Below are positions 16,058 through 24,379 of a DNA stretch of 64,000 bases, one piece after another. The notes below the pieces were generated by a model that did no database searches, had not been told where the DNA came from, and worked only from the letters and a program-made list of their open reading frames with translations. Every line of letters starts with the position of its first letter. Position 1 is the stretch's first letter. Source of the stretch: Rhodoblastus sp963710275 (GTDB lineage: Bacteria; Pseudomonadota; Alphaproteobacteria; Rhizobiales; Beijerinckiaceae); NCBI GenBank assembly GCA_963710275.1, contig CAVPZS010000011.1, forward strand, positions 30,276-94,275, read 5' to 3'. The position numbers and the translations under genes are program-made.

Positions 16058-16150
16058 ATCCGAGCCCGACCTCACCACCCTGAGGTCGCCCGCGCGCTCG
16101 TCCTGGTGGAGACTGGTTGATCACGCTTCGATTCAACCAGCGCGCCGAAT

Positions 16151-16285
16151 ATGGCGCTCTTGATGACGCTGCGACGCATGGGGCGGGACGATCTCACGAC
16201 ACACGGCTTCCGTTCGACGTTCCGCGACTGGGCCGCCGAACAAATTGCTTACGCCTCGGAAATTTGCGAAATGGCGCTGGCCTCG
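16151..16285 (+). pseudogene. Relic of a phage-type tyrosine integrase
   Basis: The 45 residues encoded here (MALLMTLRRMGRDDLTTHGF, then RSTFRDWAAE and EICEMALAS) match the catalytic end of P4-like integrases: the H-x-x-R box (HGFRSTFRDW) and the start of the final helix. The second His-Tyr box is missing; the open frame runs on to 16456 with unrelated sequence. It marks an old island or prophage insertion. No tRNA gene or attachment site is visible beside it. Confidence 0.75.
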
Positions 16286-16470
16286 TGGCATTTCATCGAG
16301 GAAGGTTCGAAACCTCCTCATTGCTGGAGCGCGCGGCGCAAGCGTCCGCACATCACGCGGCGTGGCGCTGCACCGAACCAGTGGCCGACTTGCCGCTGCT
16401 TGATCGTGCGCAAAGCTGCATTGGAAACTGCTCATGCCCGCTGGCTGGAGATCTGAATCCTCTTGCGCTC

Positions 16471-16487
16471 TGAGTAAATTCCGACGC
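16471..16487 (+). promoter_or_regulatory. 17-bp regulon element, copy 7
   Basis: Reads TGAGTAAATTCCGACGC. TAGATG at 16512-16517 is a candidate -10. The CsbD start at 16619 is 131 bp downstream. Confidence 0.78.
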
Positions 16488-16618
16488 TGGCGGCTGAGCT
16501 TGCATTGGAATTAGATGGTGATCGCGATTGTTTCATTGCGTCCGCCGACCGTGTGCGGTCCGCGGGTTCGCGCTCAAATAAAATTCGCGAAATCAGGGTC
16601 AACAGGAGTCAAATACAC

Positions 16619-16801
16619 ATGGACAAGGATCGTCTCGCCGGAATCGCCAAGCAGGCCGCCGGCGCCGTCAAGGAGGCCGCCGGCAAAACGCTCGGCGACG
16701 CCAAGCTGGTCGCCGAAGGCAAAAACGACGTGGCCGTTGGCAAGGCCCAGAACGTCATTGGTGGCGTGAAAGACGCGCTGAAGGAAGTCCTGGCAAAGTA
16801 A
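16619..16801 (+). CDS. CsbD family stress protein
   Basis: This 60-residue hydrophilic protein is typical of CsbD: MDKDRLAGIAKQAAGAVKEA, GKTLGDAKLVAEGK and a repeated A-x-G-K-A-Q-N pattern predicting amphipathic helices. CsbD genes are usually induced by general stress; the biochemical role is unknown. An AACAGGAG Shine-Dalgarno precedes the ATG. Regulon copy 7 lies upstream and a hairpin at 16825-16850 follows. Confidence 0.88.
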   Translation: MDKDRLAGIAKQAAGAVKEAAGKTLGDAKLVAEGKNDVAVGKAQNVIGGVKDALKEVLAK

Positions 16802-16824
16802 GCGGCCGCGCAAGCCGAGATCGC

Positions 16825-16850
16825 CCTGGCGCTCCCCTCCGGGCGCCAGG
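16825..16850. terminator. Hairpin downstream of csbD
   Basis: An 8-bp perfect stem (16825-16832 with 16843-16850) 23 bp after the csbD stop. There is no T tract, so it may be an mRNA 3'-end stabiliser or a weak terminator. Confidence 0.5.
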
Positions 16851-16957
16851 ACGTTGAGCCCTTAACGCCGTCATATCCGCGAACAAACTGAATGCTTTTC
16901 TGCGCGCTGAGCCTGAATCGTTCAATCGCAGCGCCGCCTGGTCAGCACGTTTCCGAC

Positions 16958-17053
16958 ATGGCCTCACAGCGCAAATTGGGGCTATTTCCCAAGTGCGGCA
17001 TTGGCCTCGCTCTTCTTATCGTCGTCATCTTGCTGCTGATGGGTCGGATTTAG
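16958..17053 (+). CDS. Possible 31-residue membrane peptide
   Basis: The frame encodes a short basic start (MASQRKLGLFPKCG) and one strong hydrophobic helix (IGLALLIVVILLLMG), ending RI-stop. No good Shine-Dalgarno is seen. The composition is that of a real single-pass peptide, but its size leaves doubt. Bases 17054-17189, between it and the hynL stop, contain nothing I can assign. Confidence 0.35.
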   Translation: MASQRKLGLFPKCGIGLALLIVVILLLMGRI

Positions 17054-17189
17054 TCTTGCCGACCAGCGAACACTCCGAAGATGCAGAGATATTTGCCATC
17101 CGGCACGAGTCCGCCGCGCCAGAACATAGCCCTGTTCGGCGCCGCCGGAGCCATCGAGGCCACGCCGCTGCCGAACTCGGCTGGATTCA

Positions 17190-18932
17190 TTAGCGGATCG
17201 TCACCTGCCCGACCTCAACGCCAGCGGGATCGAACACATGCGCGGCGCAGGCCATGCAGGGATCGAAACTGTGAATCGTGCGCAGCACTTCCAGGGGCTG
17301 GTCCGCCAGCGCCAATTTATGGCGTCCGTCCATCAGCGCCGCCTCATAGGGGCCATGCTGCCCCCTGTCGTCTTGCGGACCGGCGTTCCATGTCGTCGGC
17401 ACGACGGCCTGATAATTCTTGATCTTGCCCTCGTCGATGACGATCCAATGCCCCAGCGCCCCGCGCGGCCCCTCGATCGTGCCAATGCCCTGGGCATGTC
17501 TCGGCCAGCTCGCGGGCTCCCATTTTTCATCATTGAACGTCCGCAAATCGCCGGCCGCGATATTGGCCATCAGGCTGTCGTGCCAGCCGGCCATCCGGTC
17601 GACCAGCAACTTGCTTTCGATTCCGCGCGCCAGGATGCGGCCCAAGGTCGAATAAATGGCGTCGAAGGGTAACCCCAGCCGCCCGAGCGTTTCCGCCGTC
17701 AGCGCCTTCGCGGGAGCGTCTCCGGCGGCATGCAGCAGCGCCAGTCGAGCCAGTGGCCCGACCTCCATCGGCTTGCCGCGCCAACGCGGCGCCTTCACCC
17801 AGGAATAGGCGCCGCCAGGATCGAGATGTTCGAACGGTGGCGGCGGCCCGGTATAGTCGAGGGCCGTTTCGCCCTCAAATGGATGCAGCGCCCCGTTCTG
17901 GCCCTTGGCGTATTTGTACCAGGAATGCGCGACATATTCCTGGATCTGCTCCGGGTCCTCAAGATCGACGGGAAGGATTTTTGTGAGATCGCGACCGAGC
18001 ACGACGCCGCGCGGCACACCAAACCCATTGCCAGCCGTCGGACCGGCGAAATCGCCATAGGTCATGAAATTGCCGACGCCTTCTCCGCGTGAAAACCAGT
18101 CCTTGTAGCCGCCGCCGATGGCGACCAGATCGGGAAGATAGACGCCCTCGACGAAACTCCTCATGGTCTCGATCAATTGACGCACCCGGATCAGTCCGGT
18201 CATCGACACCGCGGTCGCGTCGCCGCCGCCTGGAAGCTTGGCGTCGATGGCGATGGCGCAAGGCGCGCCGCCGACGGCGACGTTGGGATGTGGATTCTTG
18301 CCGCCGAATATGGTCAGGACTTCGCCGATTTCCCGTTGCCAGGCCAGGGCCTCAAAATAATGCGACAGGGCGATCAGGTCGACTTCCGGCGCGAGCTTGT
18401 AGTCAGGATGACCCCACCAGCCGTTGGAAAATATTCCCAGCTGCCCAGACTTCACAAAACCCTTCAGCCGGTCTTGCGCGGCGGCGAACGAGGCGACCGA
18501 CGTGTCGCGATAGCCGAGCCCGGCGGCGATTCGCGCGGCGGCCTGCGGGTCGGCCTTCAGCGCATTGAGAGGATTGACCCAATCCAGCGCCTGAAGATGA
18601 TAGAAATGGATGACATGATCCTGCAGCATCTGGGCGCCGACCATCAGGTTACGGATCAGTTCTGCATTCGCTGGAATTTTTATGGCGAGCGCATCCTCCA
18701 CCGCCCGCACCGAGGCGAGCCCATGCACCAGGGTGCAGACGCCGCAGATGCGCTGCGCGAAAGCCCAGGCGTCGCGAGGATCGCGATCGCGCAATATGAT
18801 CTCGATGCCGCGCACCTGGGTGCCCGCGCTGATCGCCCTGACGACATTTCCCGCGGCGTCGATCTCGGCCTCGATCCGCAAATGCCCTTCGATCCGGGTG
18901 ATCGGATCGACGACGATGGTCCGGGTGGTCAT
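17190..18932 (-). CDS. hynL: [NiFe] hydrogenase large subunit (Isp-type, group 1e)
   Basis: This 580-residue large subunit has the two nickel-binding motifs: RICGVC (Cys63, Cys66) and DPCMACAAH (Cys559, Cys562). The 15 residues after the last His are the peptide normally removed by the maturation protease. It holds the NiFe(CN)2CO site where H2 is oxidised or formed. The order hynS-isp1-isp2-hynL, with the large subunit last and separated from the small one by two electron-transfer genes, is that described for Thiocapsa roseopersicina HynSL. It starts 3 bp after isp2. No frameshift is seen, unlike the upstream end of this operon. Confidence 0.95.
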   Translation of the reverse strand: MTTRTIVVDPITRIEGHLRIEAEIDAAGNVVRAISAGTQVRGIEIILRDRDPRDAWAFAQRICGVCTLVHGLASVRAVEDALAIKIPANAELIRNLMVGAQMLQDHVIHFYHLQALDWVNPLNALKADPQAAARIAAGLGYRDTSVASFAAAQDRLKGFVKSGQLGIFSNGWWGHPDYKLAPEVDLIALSHYFEALAWQREIGEVLTIFGGKNPHPNVAVGGAPCAIAIDAKLPGGGDATAVSMTGLIRVRQLIETMRSFVEGVYLPDLVAIGGGYKDWFSRGEGVGNFMTYGDFAGPTAGNGFGVPRGVVLGRDLTKILPVDLEDPEQIQEYVAHSWYKYAKGQNGALHPFEGETALDYTGPPPPFEHLDPGGAYSWVKAPRWRGKPMEVGPLARLALLHAAGDAPAKALTAETLGRLGLPFDAIYSTLGRILARGIESKLLVDRMAGWHDSLMANIAAGDLRTFNDEKWEPASWPRHAQGIGTIEGPRGALGHWIVIDEGKIKNYQAVVPTTWNAGPQDDRGQHGPYEAALMDGRHKLALADQPLEVLRTIHSFDPCMACAAHVFDPAGVEVGQVTIR

Positions 18933-18935
18933 GAA

Positions 18936-20237
18936 TTAATCCTTGAGGTTATCGGCGACCAGTTCCAGCAGGCTGGCGACTTCCTTGTTCCAGCCTGCGG
19001 CCTTGCCGCCATGGTCCAGCGTTTGCCGACAGCCTGAGCAGGAGGTGAACACCTTGGCGGCGCCGGTCGCCTCGACCTGCCGCTGCTTGATTGCGAACGC
19101 CTTGTCGCGCAAGGGCTGCGCGCGCTTGATGAGGGCGACGCCGCCGCCGCCGCCGCAGCACCAGTTTTCTTCGCCGGCGTCCTCCATCTCGTGCAAATCA
19201 ACCCCGAGACTTTCAAGGATCGCTCGCGGCGCCGCGGTGGCGCCCCCACGCCGCGACAGCTGGCAGGCGTCGTGATAGGTCGCCGTTTGCGGCGCCTTGT
19301 TCACGCGGATTTTTCCGTCCGCGAGGCCTTCAGCGAGCAACTCGGTGATCTGCACGATCCGGAACGGCAGGTCGCCTCCGTAAGCATTGGCGGCCTCCCA
19401 GCGCATCTCGGTCAAGGAATGGCCGCATTCCGGCATGACAACCGTTTTGGCGCCGCAGGCGATGGCAGCCTTGACAATGCCGAGCGTGATTTTGCGCTGA
19501 CCCACGCGGTCGCCCGCCGTCAAGGCGACGTTGTCGGCGTCGAAGCCATCGGTGCGAAAGGACCAGGATGCGCCCATGTGATTGAGGATTTTGGCGATTG
19601 CCGCCATGGAAGAGGGATAAGTCTTCAGGTCGATGGAAGATATGGTCGGGACGATCTCCGCCCTCGCCTCGTCGACATGCATGACGACCCCATGTTTCGC
19701 GCCAATGTCATGCAGCGCATCCTGCAATTGCGGCGTGCTCATCCCGAACGGACTGCCTGTGGCTTTTTCCTTTTCGGCGAGAATGCCCAGGAAATCGGGT
19801 GGCGTCATGCCCGCGACATACATGCCGTGCCGCGCCTGTTCGACGAGATCGGCGATATCGATTCCCATCGGGCAGATCAGCGAACAGCGCCCGCACATGT
19901 TGCAGGAATCATAGAGCAGCTCCTGCCATTGCATCAGCTCGTCAGCGCTGATCTTCGGCGTCAGGCCGAGCAGTTTGTAGACGAAGGCGAAGGGCCCCAT
20001 CTCGCGCTCATAGGCCTGCTTGAAAGGCGCGACCTTGTGGATCGGCGTATAGCGTGGGTCGCCGGTCTGCACATAGAACTGGCAAGCCTCGGCGCAGCGC
20101 CCGCAATGGATGCAGGAATCCAGCGCCAGAGCCGAAGATGGCCCGATGTCGGCAAGAAAACCGCGCATGGCCTTGGCCACCTGCGCATCATCGGGGCGGA
20201 TCGCGCCAGTCGCTGGCGGGGTCGGGACAATGTTCAT
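18936..20237 (-). CDS. isp2: HdrD-like iron-sulfur protein of the hydrogenase complex
   Basis: This 433-residue protein has two [4Fe-4S] motifs near the N-terminus (CIHCGRCAEAC from Cys42, and CNMCGRCSLICP near 113-125). Two CCG-type domains follow; the clearest elements are YHDACQLSRR and ENWCCGGGGG. This is the layout of HdrD or GlpC-like subunits. In Isp-type hydrogenases Isp2 passes electrons between the hydrogenase dimer and membrane-bound Isp1. Its start overlaps the isp1 stop (ATGA). Confidence 0.93.
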   Translation of the reverse strand: MNIVPTPPATGAIRPDDAQVAKAMRGFLADIGPSSALALDSCIHCGRCAEACQFYVQTGDPRYTPIHKVAPFKQAYEREMGPFAFVYKLLGLTPKISADELMQWQELLYDSCNMCGRCSLICPMGIDIADLVEQARHGMYVAGMTPPDFLGILAEKEKATGSPFGMSTPQLQDALHDIGAKHGVVMHVDEARAEIVPTISSIDLKTYPSSMAAIAKILNHMGASWSFRTDGFDADNVALTAGDRVGQRKITLGIVKAAIACGAKTVVMPECGHSLTEMRWEAANAYGGDLPFRIVQITELLAEGLADGKIRVNKAPQTATYHDACQLSRRGGATAAPRAILESLGVDLHEMEDAGEENWCCGGGGGVALIKRAQPLRDKAFAIKQRQVEATGAAKVFTSCSGCRQTLDHGGKAAGWNKEVASLLELVADNLKD

Positions 20238-20908
20238 GTGGCCGCGCCCTTACGACTGAAATTCATGCCCATGAGTCCGCGTCCGGCGAATACGAGACCG
20301 GCGTGCATCAACTTGCCGAAGGGCAGCCAGATCAACATCAGTTCGACGCTGATGATGTGCAGGGCAAGCAGAGTTTCGTAGCCGGCGATGGTCTCTCCTG
20401 ACAGAAGAATTCCGGTCAAGACGGGAAGAAACACCAGCAGCCAGCTCAGGTAATCGTCCGCGGTCGATAACAGCCGCAAAACCGGATGATTGATGCGGCG
20501 AATGAGCAAGGCGATCATGCTTGCAAGCGTCACGCCGCTGACCAGCACGATGACGCCTTTCGGCAGGCCCGGCCAGCTCAGCCCGGTGAATTGATGGATC
20601 AGCTGGATGTGCGGCGCGCCTCCGAAGATGATGATCGCCAGCCCGATATGAAAGGTTGCGCTGAGCACGACGCTGACCGCGATCCTCTGCCAGAACGTGC
20701 GGCGGGGGACAAATCGCGTCAGGATCGTCTTGGCGCCCCCTGCGACGCGTCCCGGGAGGCCATGCCTGGGCGCGGCGAATTGGGGTCGACGACGCAGCAG
20801 GATTAAAGCGACAAGTCGCCAGGCGACGCCGGCTATAAGGATCAGGACCGACGCCTGCCAGGCTGGCCCGCGCGCAAATTCCAGCAAGGTCATGTCCAGG
20901 AAGGTCAT
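20234..20908 (-). CDS. isp1: Cytochrome b-type membrane subunit of the hydrogenase complex
   Basis: This 224-residue protein has five hydrophobic helices and resembles the NarI/DsrM gamma-subunit family, with candidate haem histidines in TFHIGL and LALHIISVEL. It would anchor the hydrogenase in the membrane and connect it to the quinone pool through Isp2. Its ATG overlaps the hynS stop and its stop overlaps the isp2 start, so the genes look translationally coupled. The reading frame is intact. Confidence 0.92.
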   Translation of the reverse strand: MTFLDMTLLEFARGPAWQASVLILIAGVAWRLVALILLRRRPQFAAPRHGLPGRVAGGAKTILTRFVPRRTFWQRIAVSVVLSATFHIGLAIIIFGGAPHIQLIHQFTGLSWPGLPKGVIVLVSGVTLASMIALLIRRINHPVLRLLSTADDYLSWLLVFLPVLTGILLSGETIAGYETLLALHIISVELMLIWLPFGKLMHAGLVFAGRGLMGMNFSRKGAAT

Positions 20909-22000
20909 GGCTTGTCCTCCGGTTCAGGACGCGAATCCAGGTTTTCCGCCTTGCTTCGCGCGGCCAGCGCCGCGGCGGCCCCTCCCGCGACGCCGACAGC
21001 GGCGGCGATGCCCGGCATTGCGCCAACCAGTGGCGCTGCCGCCGGCGAGCGAGGTGTAAAAACCGCCCGCGTCCCAGAACTCCGGCTCGGAACAGCCGAT
21101 GCAGCCATGACCCGACTGAATTGGAAAGCTGGTCCCGTTATTCCATTTGAGACTGGCGCAGGCGTTGTGGGTTGTAGGTCCCTTGCACCCGAGCTCGAAC
21201 AGGCACCAGCCCTGGCGCGCGCCTTCGTCGTCGAAGGAATGCGCGAACTTGCCCTGGTCGTAGAAGGCGCGGCGATAGCATTGATCGTGGATGGTGGCGC
21301 CGAAATAGGCGAGCGGACGCTTGCGCTCGTCGAGATCCGGCAGCTTGCCGAAGCTGATGAAATAGGCCAGCACGCCGCTGAGCACTTCCGGCACCGGCGG
21401 GCAGCCGGGAATATTGACGATCGGCTTGTTCGAGACGAGGTCCTCGACGCCGACCGCTCCGGTCGGATTGGGGAAGGCCTTCGGTATGCCGCCAAAGGCC
21501 GCGCAAGTGCCGATCGCCAGAATCGCTTTGGCGTCGGCGGCGACGTCGTGGAGCATGCTGAGATTGCTGCGCCCTCCGGTCAGGGAATAAACGCCGCTGT
21601 CCTTGGTCGGGATCGACCCATCAATGGCCAGCAGATATTCGCCCTTGTTGGCGGCGATGGCGTCATGCAAGGTTTTCTCCGCCGCAGCGCCCGCCGCCGC
21701 CATCAGCGCTTCCTGATAATCCAGCGAGATGAAATCGAAGATGAGCTGGTCGATGGTCGGGCTCGACGAGCGCAGGAGCGTCTCGACGCAGCCCGTGCAT
21801 TCCTGGAACGAAAGCCAGATGACCGAGCGCCGTTTCGCCTTGGCGAGATTGGCGGCCATCAGCGGCGCGACGCCGGGCGGCAAAGCCAGACTGGAGGCCA
21901 TGGCGATGGCGAATTTGAGCAAGACTTCGTCGCCCGATGCCGCGAGCCAGGCGAGCATGTCGCCCAGGGTTTCCGTGTCGTCGTCTCGTGCATCTTGCAT
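20905..22000 (-). CDS. hynS: [NiFe] hydrogenase small subunit, frameshifted as read
   Basis: The middle frame has iron-sulfur ligands typical of small subunits: FQECTGCVETL, GTCAAFGGIP, NIPGCPPVPE, and the distal HDQCYRR and CLFELGCKGP motifs. The ATG at 22000 overlaps the stop of the hupH-like gene (TGATG). Near 21918-21945 the Tat motif is split between frames: one gives GIGRRS, the other LLKFAIAMASSL. A one-base deletion plus a nearby one-base insertion would restore RRSLLKFA. Another indel near 21045 separates the C-terminal membrane anchor (LVGAMPGIAAAVGVAGG) from the main frame. As read, the product would lack Tat export and anchor; with sequence errors corrected it would be normal. Confidence 0.85.
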
Positions 22001-22411
22001 CAGGCGGCCGATCTGCTGGTTGTACACGTGACATTTGCGGAGGCGAGCAGCAGCTTGCGGCCGCGTTTCACATCTTCCGCATCGGCCCGGATAATTTTCG
22101 GGACATAGGTCGTCTCGATCGAGCCGCGCGATCACTCGCCCCGACTCGTCGGCATGCTGCGTCCACCACACGCCGGGAAAACGGGTCTCACGAATTTCGC
22201 TGAGCCCGAAGGCGTCAAGCCCGGACGTTGATTTCGCCGCGACCCAGACGACGTTCGAGCTCCGCGACACAAAACGGCGACAAAGGCAGGCCCAGCAGAT
22301 CAATCGCTCCTTCCTCGCCTTTCTCGATCAGCTGCAACAGCAGTCCCGGAGACCTCGACAAGCAATGCGTCAACCAATTTGTCGTCATCGAGGAAATTGA
22401 AATCTGGTCAT
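22000..22411 (-). pseudogene. hupH: HupH/HyaF-like hydrogenase assembly protein, multiply frameshifted
   Basis: Pieces in different frames give one HupH-type protein of about 135 residues: LDDDKLVDALLVEV, LLLQLIEKGEEG, LERRLGRGEINVRA, then IRETRFPGVWWTQHAD and SIETTYVPKIIRADAEDV. The last two match the HupH C-terminal domain, which helps assemble the iron-sulfur small subunit. At least four single-base shifts (near 22400, 22345, 22230 and 22130) break the frame, mostly in doublets or triplets of one base. The start overlaps the protease stop (ATGA) and the stop overlaps the hynS ATG. It is either a decaying gene or a patch of poor sequence. Confidence 0.75.
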
Positions 22412-22946
22412 GCCGCCGCCAGCCAGTCCAGAACGTTCTCGGTGACTTTCCGACAGGCGACGGGAACCGATTGCGCCAGCGCTTCGCTGAGCGCGTCGCC
22501 CCAATCGATCGAGCTGCGGCTGCATCGCCAGAAGGGCAAGATGCTTGGGCGACCAGCCTTCAAGCTTCGCCAGAGTCAGCATGTCCGAAAGACCAGCCTC
22601 ATGGGCGCTGATGCGACCGCTTCGGCTGACATGGTCGTCGAGTTCGTGGCTCTCCAGCAGCCGCATCGCCCCCGCCTGTTCGCCCAGCAGCGCCGCATCG
22701 ACGATGAGCACCGAAATCCGACTGGGTGAGCGTTTCCATCAGGCGAAACCCCAGCGTCCCGCCGTCGATGGCGCGCAGTCCTGACGGCGCGCCCGGATTC
22801 ATTGCCAGGCTGCGCGCGACATGCACGCCAACGCCGTCATCCGACAGCAGGATATTGCCAAGCCCGAGAACGATAACATCGCTGTACGCGCGGCCATGTT
22901 CGGCCAAGCTTGTTTTCGAGCTTGGACAGCAACGACAGTCGTTCAT
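22408..22946 (-). pseudogene. hyaD: Hydrogenase maturation protease, frameshifted
   Basis: The N-terminal frame has the HyaD/HupD signature VIVLGLGNILLSDDGVGVHV, with metal-binding acids in GNxLxxDD. The next frame has VLIVDAALLGEQAGAMRLL and the AHEAGLSDMLTLAKLEG motif. The last frame ends DWGDALSEALAQSV...NVLDWLAAA. The two frame changes, near 22735 and 22500, both fit one extra base each. The family cuts the C-terminal peptide of the large subunit after nickel insertion. Without it hynL would stay immature unless another protease acts. Confidence 0.8.
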
Positions 22947-23053
22947 CAGCTCTTTTCCTTGGAGGCGTCGCCGAAACTATTGCGCATCCTGATGTTTCCG
23001 CGTCGGCGTGGTCGAGCGTGGACGTTATTTGGTCGAAAAGGCGCCCACGTCGC

Positions 23054-23233
23054 CTAGGCGTCCGCCTCGGTCATGACCTGAAGCGCATGGCCGGCATGGA
23101 TGAGAACATAATCGCCAACGACAACGGGGCAGTCGAGCAGGTCAAGCCTGATTTCACGTCGGATTCCTCTGGCTTCACAACACGCGCGATGGTTTTCGAC
23201 GCTGGTGATGCGCATTGGGATGGTGACACACAT
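23054..23233 (-). CDS. hypC: HypC/HupF hydrogenase maturation chaperone
   Basis: This 59-residue protein starts MCVTIPMRI, the diagnostic N-terminus of HypC (M-C-x-x-x-P), whose Cys2 binds the Fe(CN)2CO unit during delivery to the large subunit. The later segment DCPVVVGDYVLIHAGHALQ matches the family beta-barrel (VGDYVLVHAG). It is the first gene behind regulon copy 8 and is shorter than the usual 70-90 residues. About 107 bp separate it from the protease gene; I see no other gene there. Confidence 0.85.
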   Translation of the reverse strand: MCVTIPMRITSVENHRACCEARGIRREIRLDLLDCPVVVGDYVLIHAGHALQVMTEADA

Positions 23234-23294
23234 GCACGGAACTCGCCTGGTTGTTTCCGACGCCGAAAAATAGTCGCTTTCGGCAGCCGAGACA

Positions 23295-23311
23295 GGTTCG
23301 GAATCTACTCA
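23295..23311 (-). promoter_or_regulatory. 17-bp regulon element, copy 8
   Basis: Reads TGAGTAGATTCCGAACC and continues TGTC on the minus strand, 61 bp upstream of hypC. TATTTT at 23272-23267 is a candidate -10. It should drive the whole hydrogenase operon. Confidence 0.82.
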
Positions 23312-23348
23312 CGCAGGCTCGTGGTTTCGGCGGCAGCGAAGCTCCGCG

Positions 23349-24154
23349 TCAATGGCCCTGGAAGCTCGGGGCGCGTTTTGCGAGGAAAGCGGACGTTCCC
23401 TCCGCCTTGTCTTCCGTCGAGGCGCATATCGCAAAAAGCGAACCTTCAAGCGCAAGACCTTCCGGCAAACTGGTCTCCATTCCCTTGTTCACCGCTTCAA
23501 TCGCAAATTTTATGGCAAGCGGCGCATTGGCTCCGATTTGCCGTAGAATTGTCTCGGCGCGCGCGATCAAATCGGCATGCGGAACGATCTCGTTGACCAG
23601 GCCCAGTCGGTAGGATTCCTGAGCGTCGACCATCGCGCCCGTCAGGATCAGCTGCAAAGCTCGTCCCTTGCCAACCAGACGCGCCAGCCGCTGCGTTCCG
23701 CCAAAACCGGGAATGAGGCCAAGCTTGACCTCGGGCTGACCGAATTTCGCGTTATCGGCCGCCAGCCGGATGGTGGAAGCCATCGCGGCTTCGCATCCCC
23801 CGCCCAAAGCATAACCATTCACCGCCGCAATCACCGGCTTGCCGAACGTCTCGATGAGATCGAGCAAAGCCTGGCCCTGGCGCGAATAGGCCTCGGCTTC
23901 GACGACGCTAAGCCGCGCAAGCTCGCCAATGTCAGCCCCCGCGATGAACGCTCTGTAGCCGCGGCGCCGGTGAGGATGACCCCGAGGACCGAAGCGTCCT
24001 CCCGGGCGGTCTCGAAAGCCTCCCGGAGTTGCGTCAATGTGACCTGATCAAGGGCATTGAGAACCTTGGGCCGGTTGATGGTGATAATGGCGATCGCGTC
24101 CTTGCATTCATAAAGGACGTTGGCGACCGACGTGGGCTCGACTGCGACGTTCAT
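23349..24154 (-). CDS. Enoyl-CoA hydratase/isomerase, one frameshift
   Basis: Two overlapping frames make one crotonase-fold protein of about 267 residues. The N-terminal part (IAIITINRPKVLNALDQVTL, then VLGVILTGAA) stops making sense near 23955. The next frame continues with FIAGADIGELARL, NGYALGGGCEAAMA (oxyanion hole) and KFGQPEVKLGLIPGFGGTQR (catalytic Glu region). One base has been gained or lost there. Start 24154 has a GGAGCGG Shine-Dalgarno; the longer frame to 24268 would overlap the element at 24218. It hydrates trans-2-enoyl-CoA, for example crotonyl-CoA, fitting the neighbouring acyl-CoA genes. Confidence 0.88.
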
Positions 24155-24217
24155 GCTGATCCGCTCCGATTGATTGCGCTCGATCTTGCAGTTCATCGGC
24201 GCGGGCGTACAAAACCA

Positions 24218-24234
24218 GCGTCGGAATCTACTCA
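24218..24234 (-). promoter_or_regulatory. 17-bp regulon element, copy 9
   Basis: Reads TGAGTAGATTCCGACGC on the minus strand, 63 bp upstream of the enoyl-CoA hydratase. It is back to back with copy 10, 43 bp away. Confidence 0.8.
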
Positions 24235-24277
24235 CATCCCTTGCGCTCCTGCGGTCCGGCGCCGGCATCCGTCAGCG

Positions 24278-24294
24278 TGAGTACATTCCGAACC
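24278..24294 (+). promoter_or_regulatory. 17-bp regulon element, copy 10
   Basis: Reads TGAGTACATTCCGAACC and continues TGTC, 85 bp upstream of the CoA-transferase start at 24380. Divergent partner of copy 9. Confidence 0.8.
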
Positions 24295-24379
24295 TGTCTT
24301 TCCGAAGCGTCGCGGCGCTTGATCCCCTGGCCAATCAAGCAGGCGCTCTTGCAGCCGTTTCGGTTCGAAAGGATGTTTC

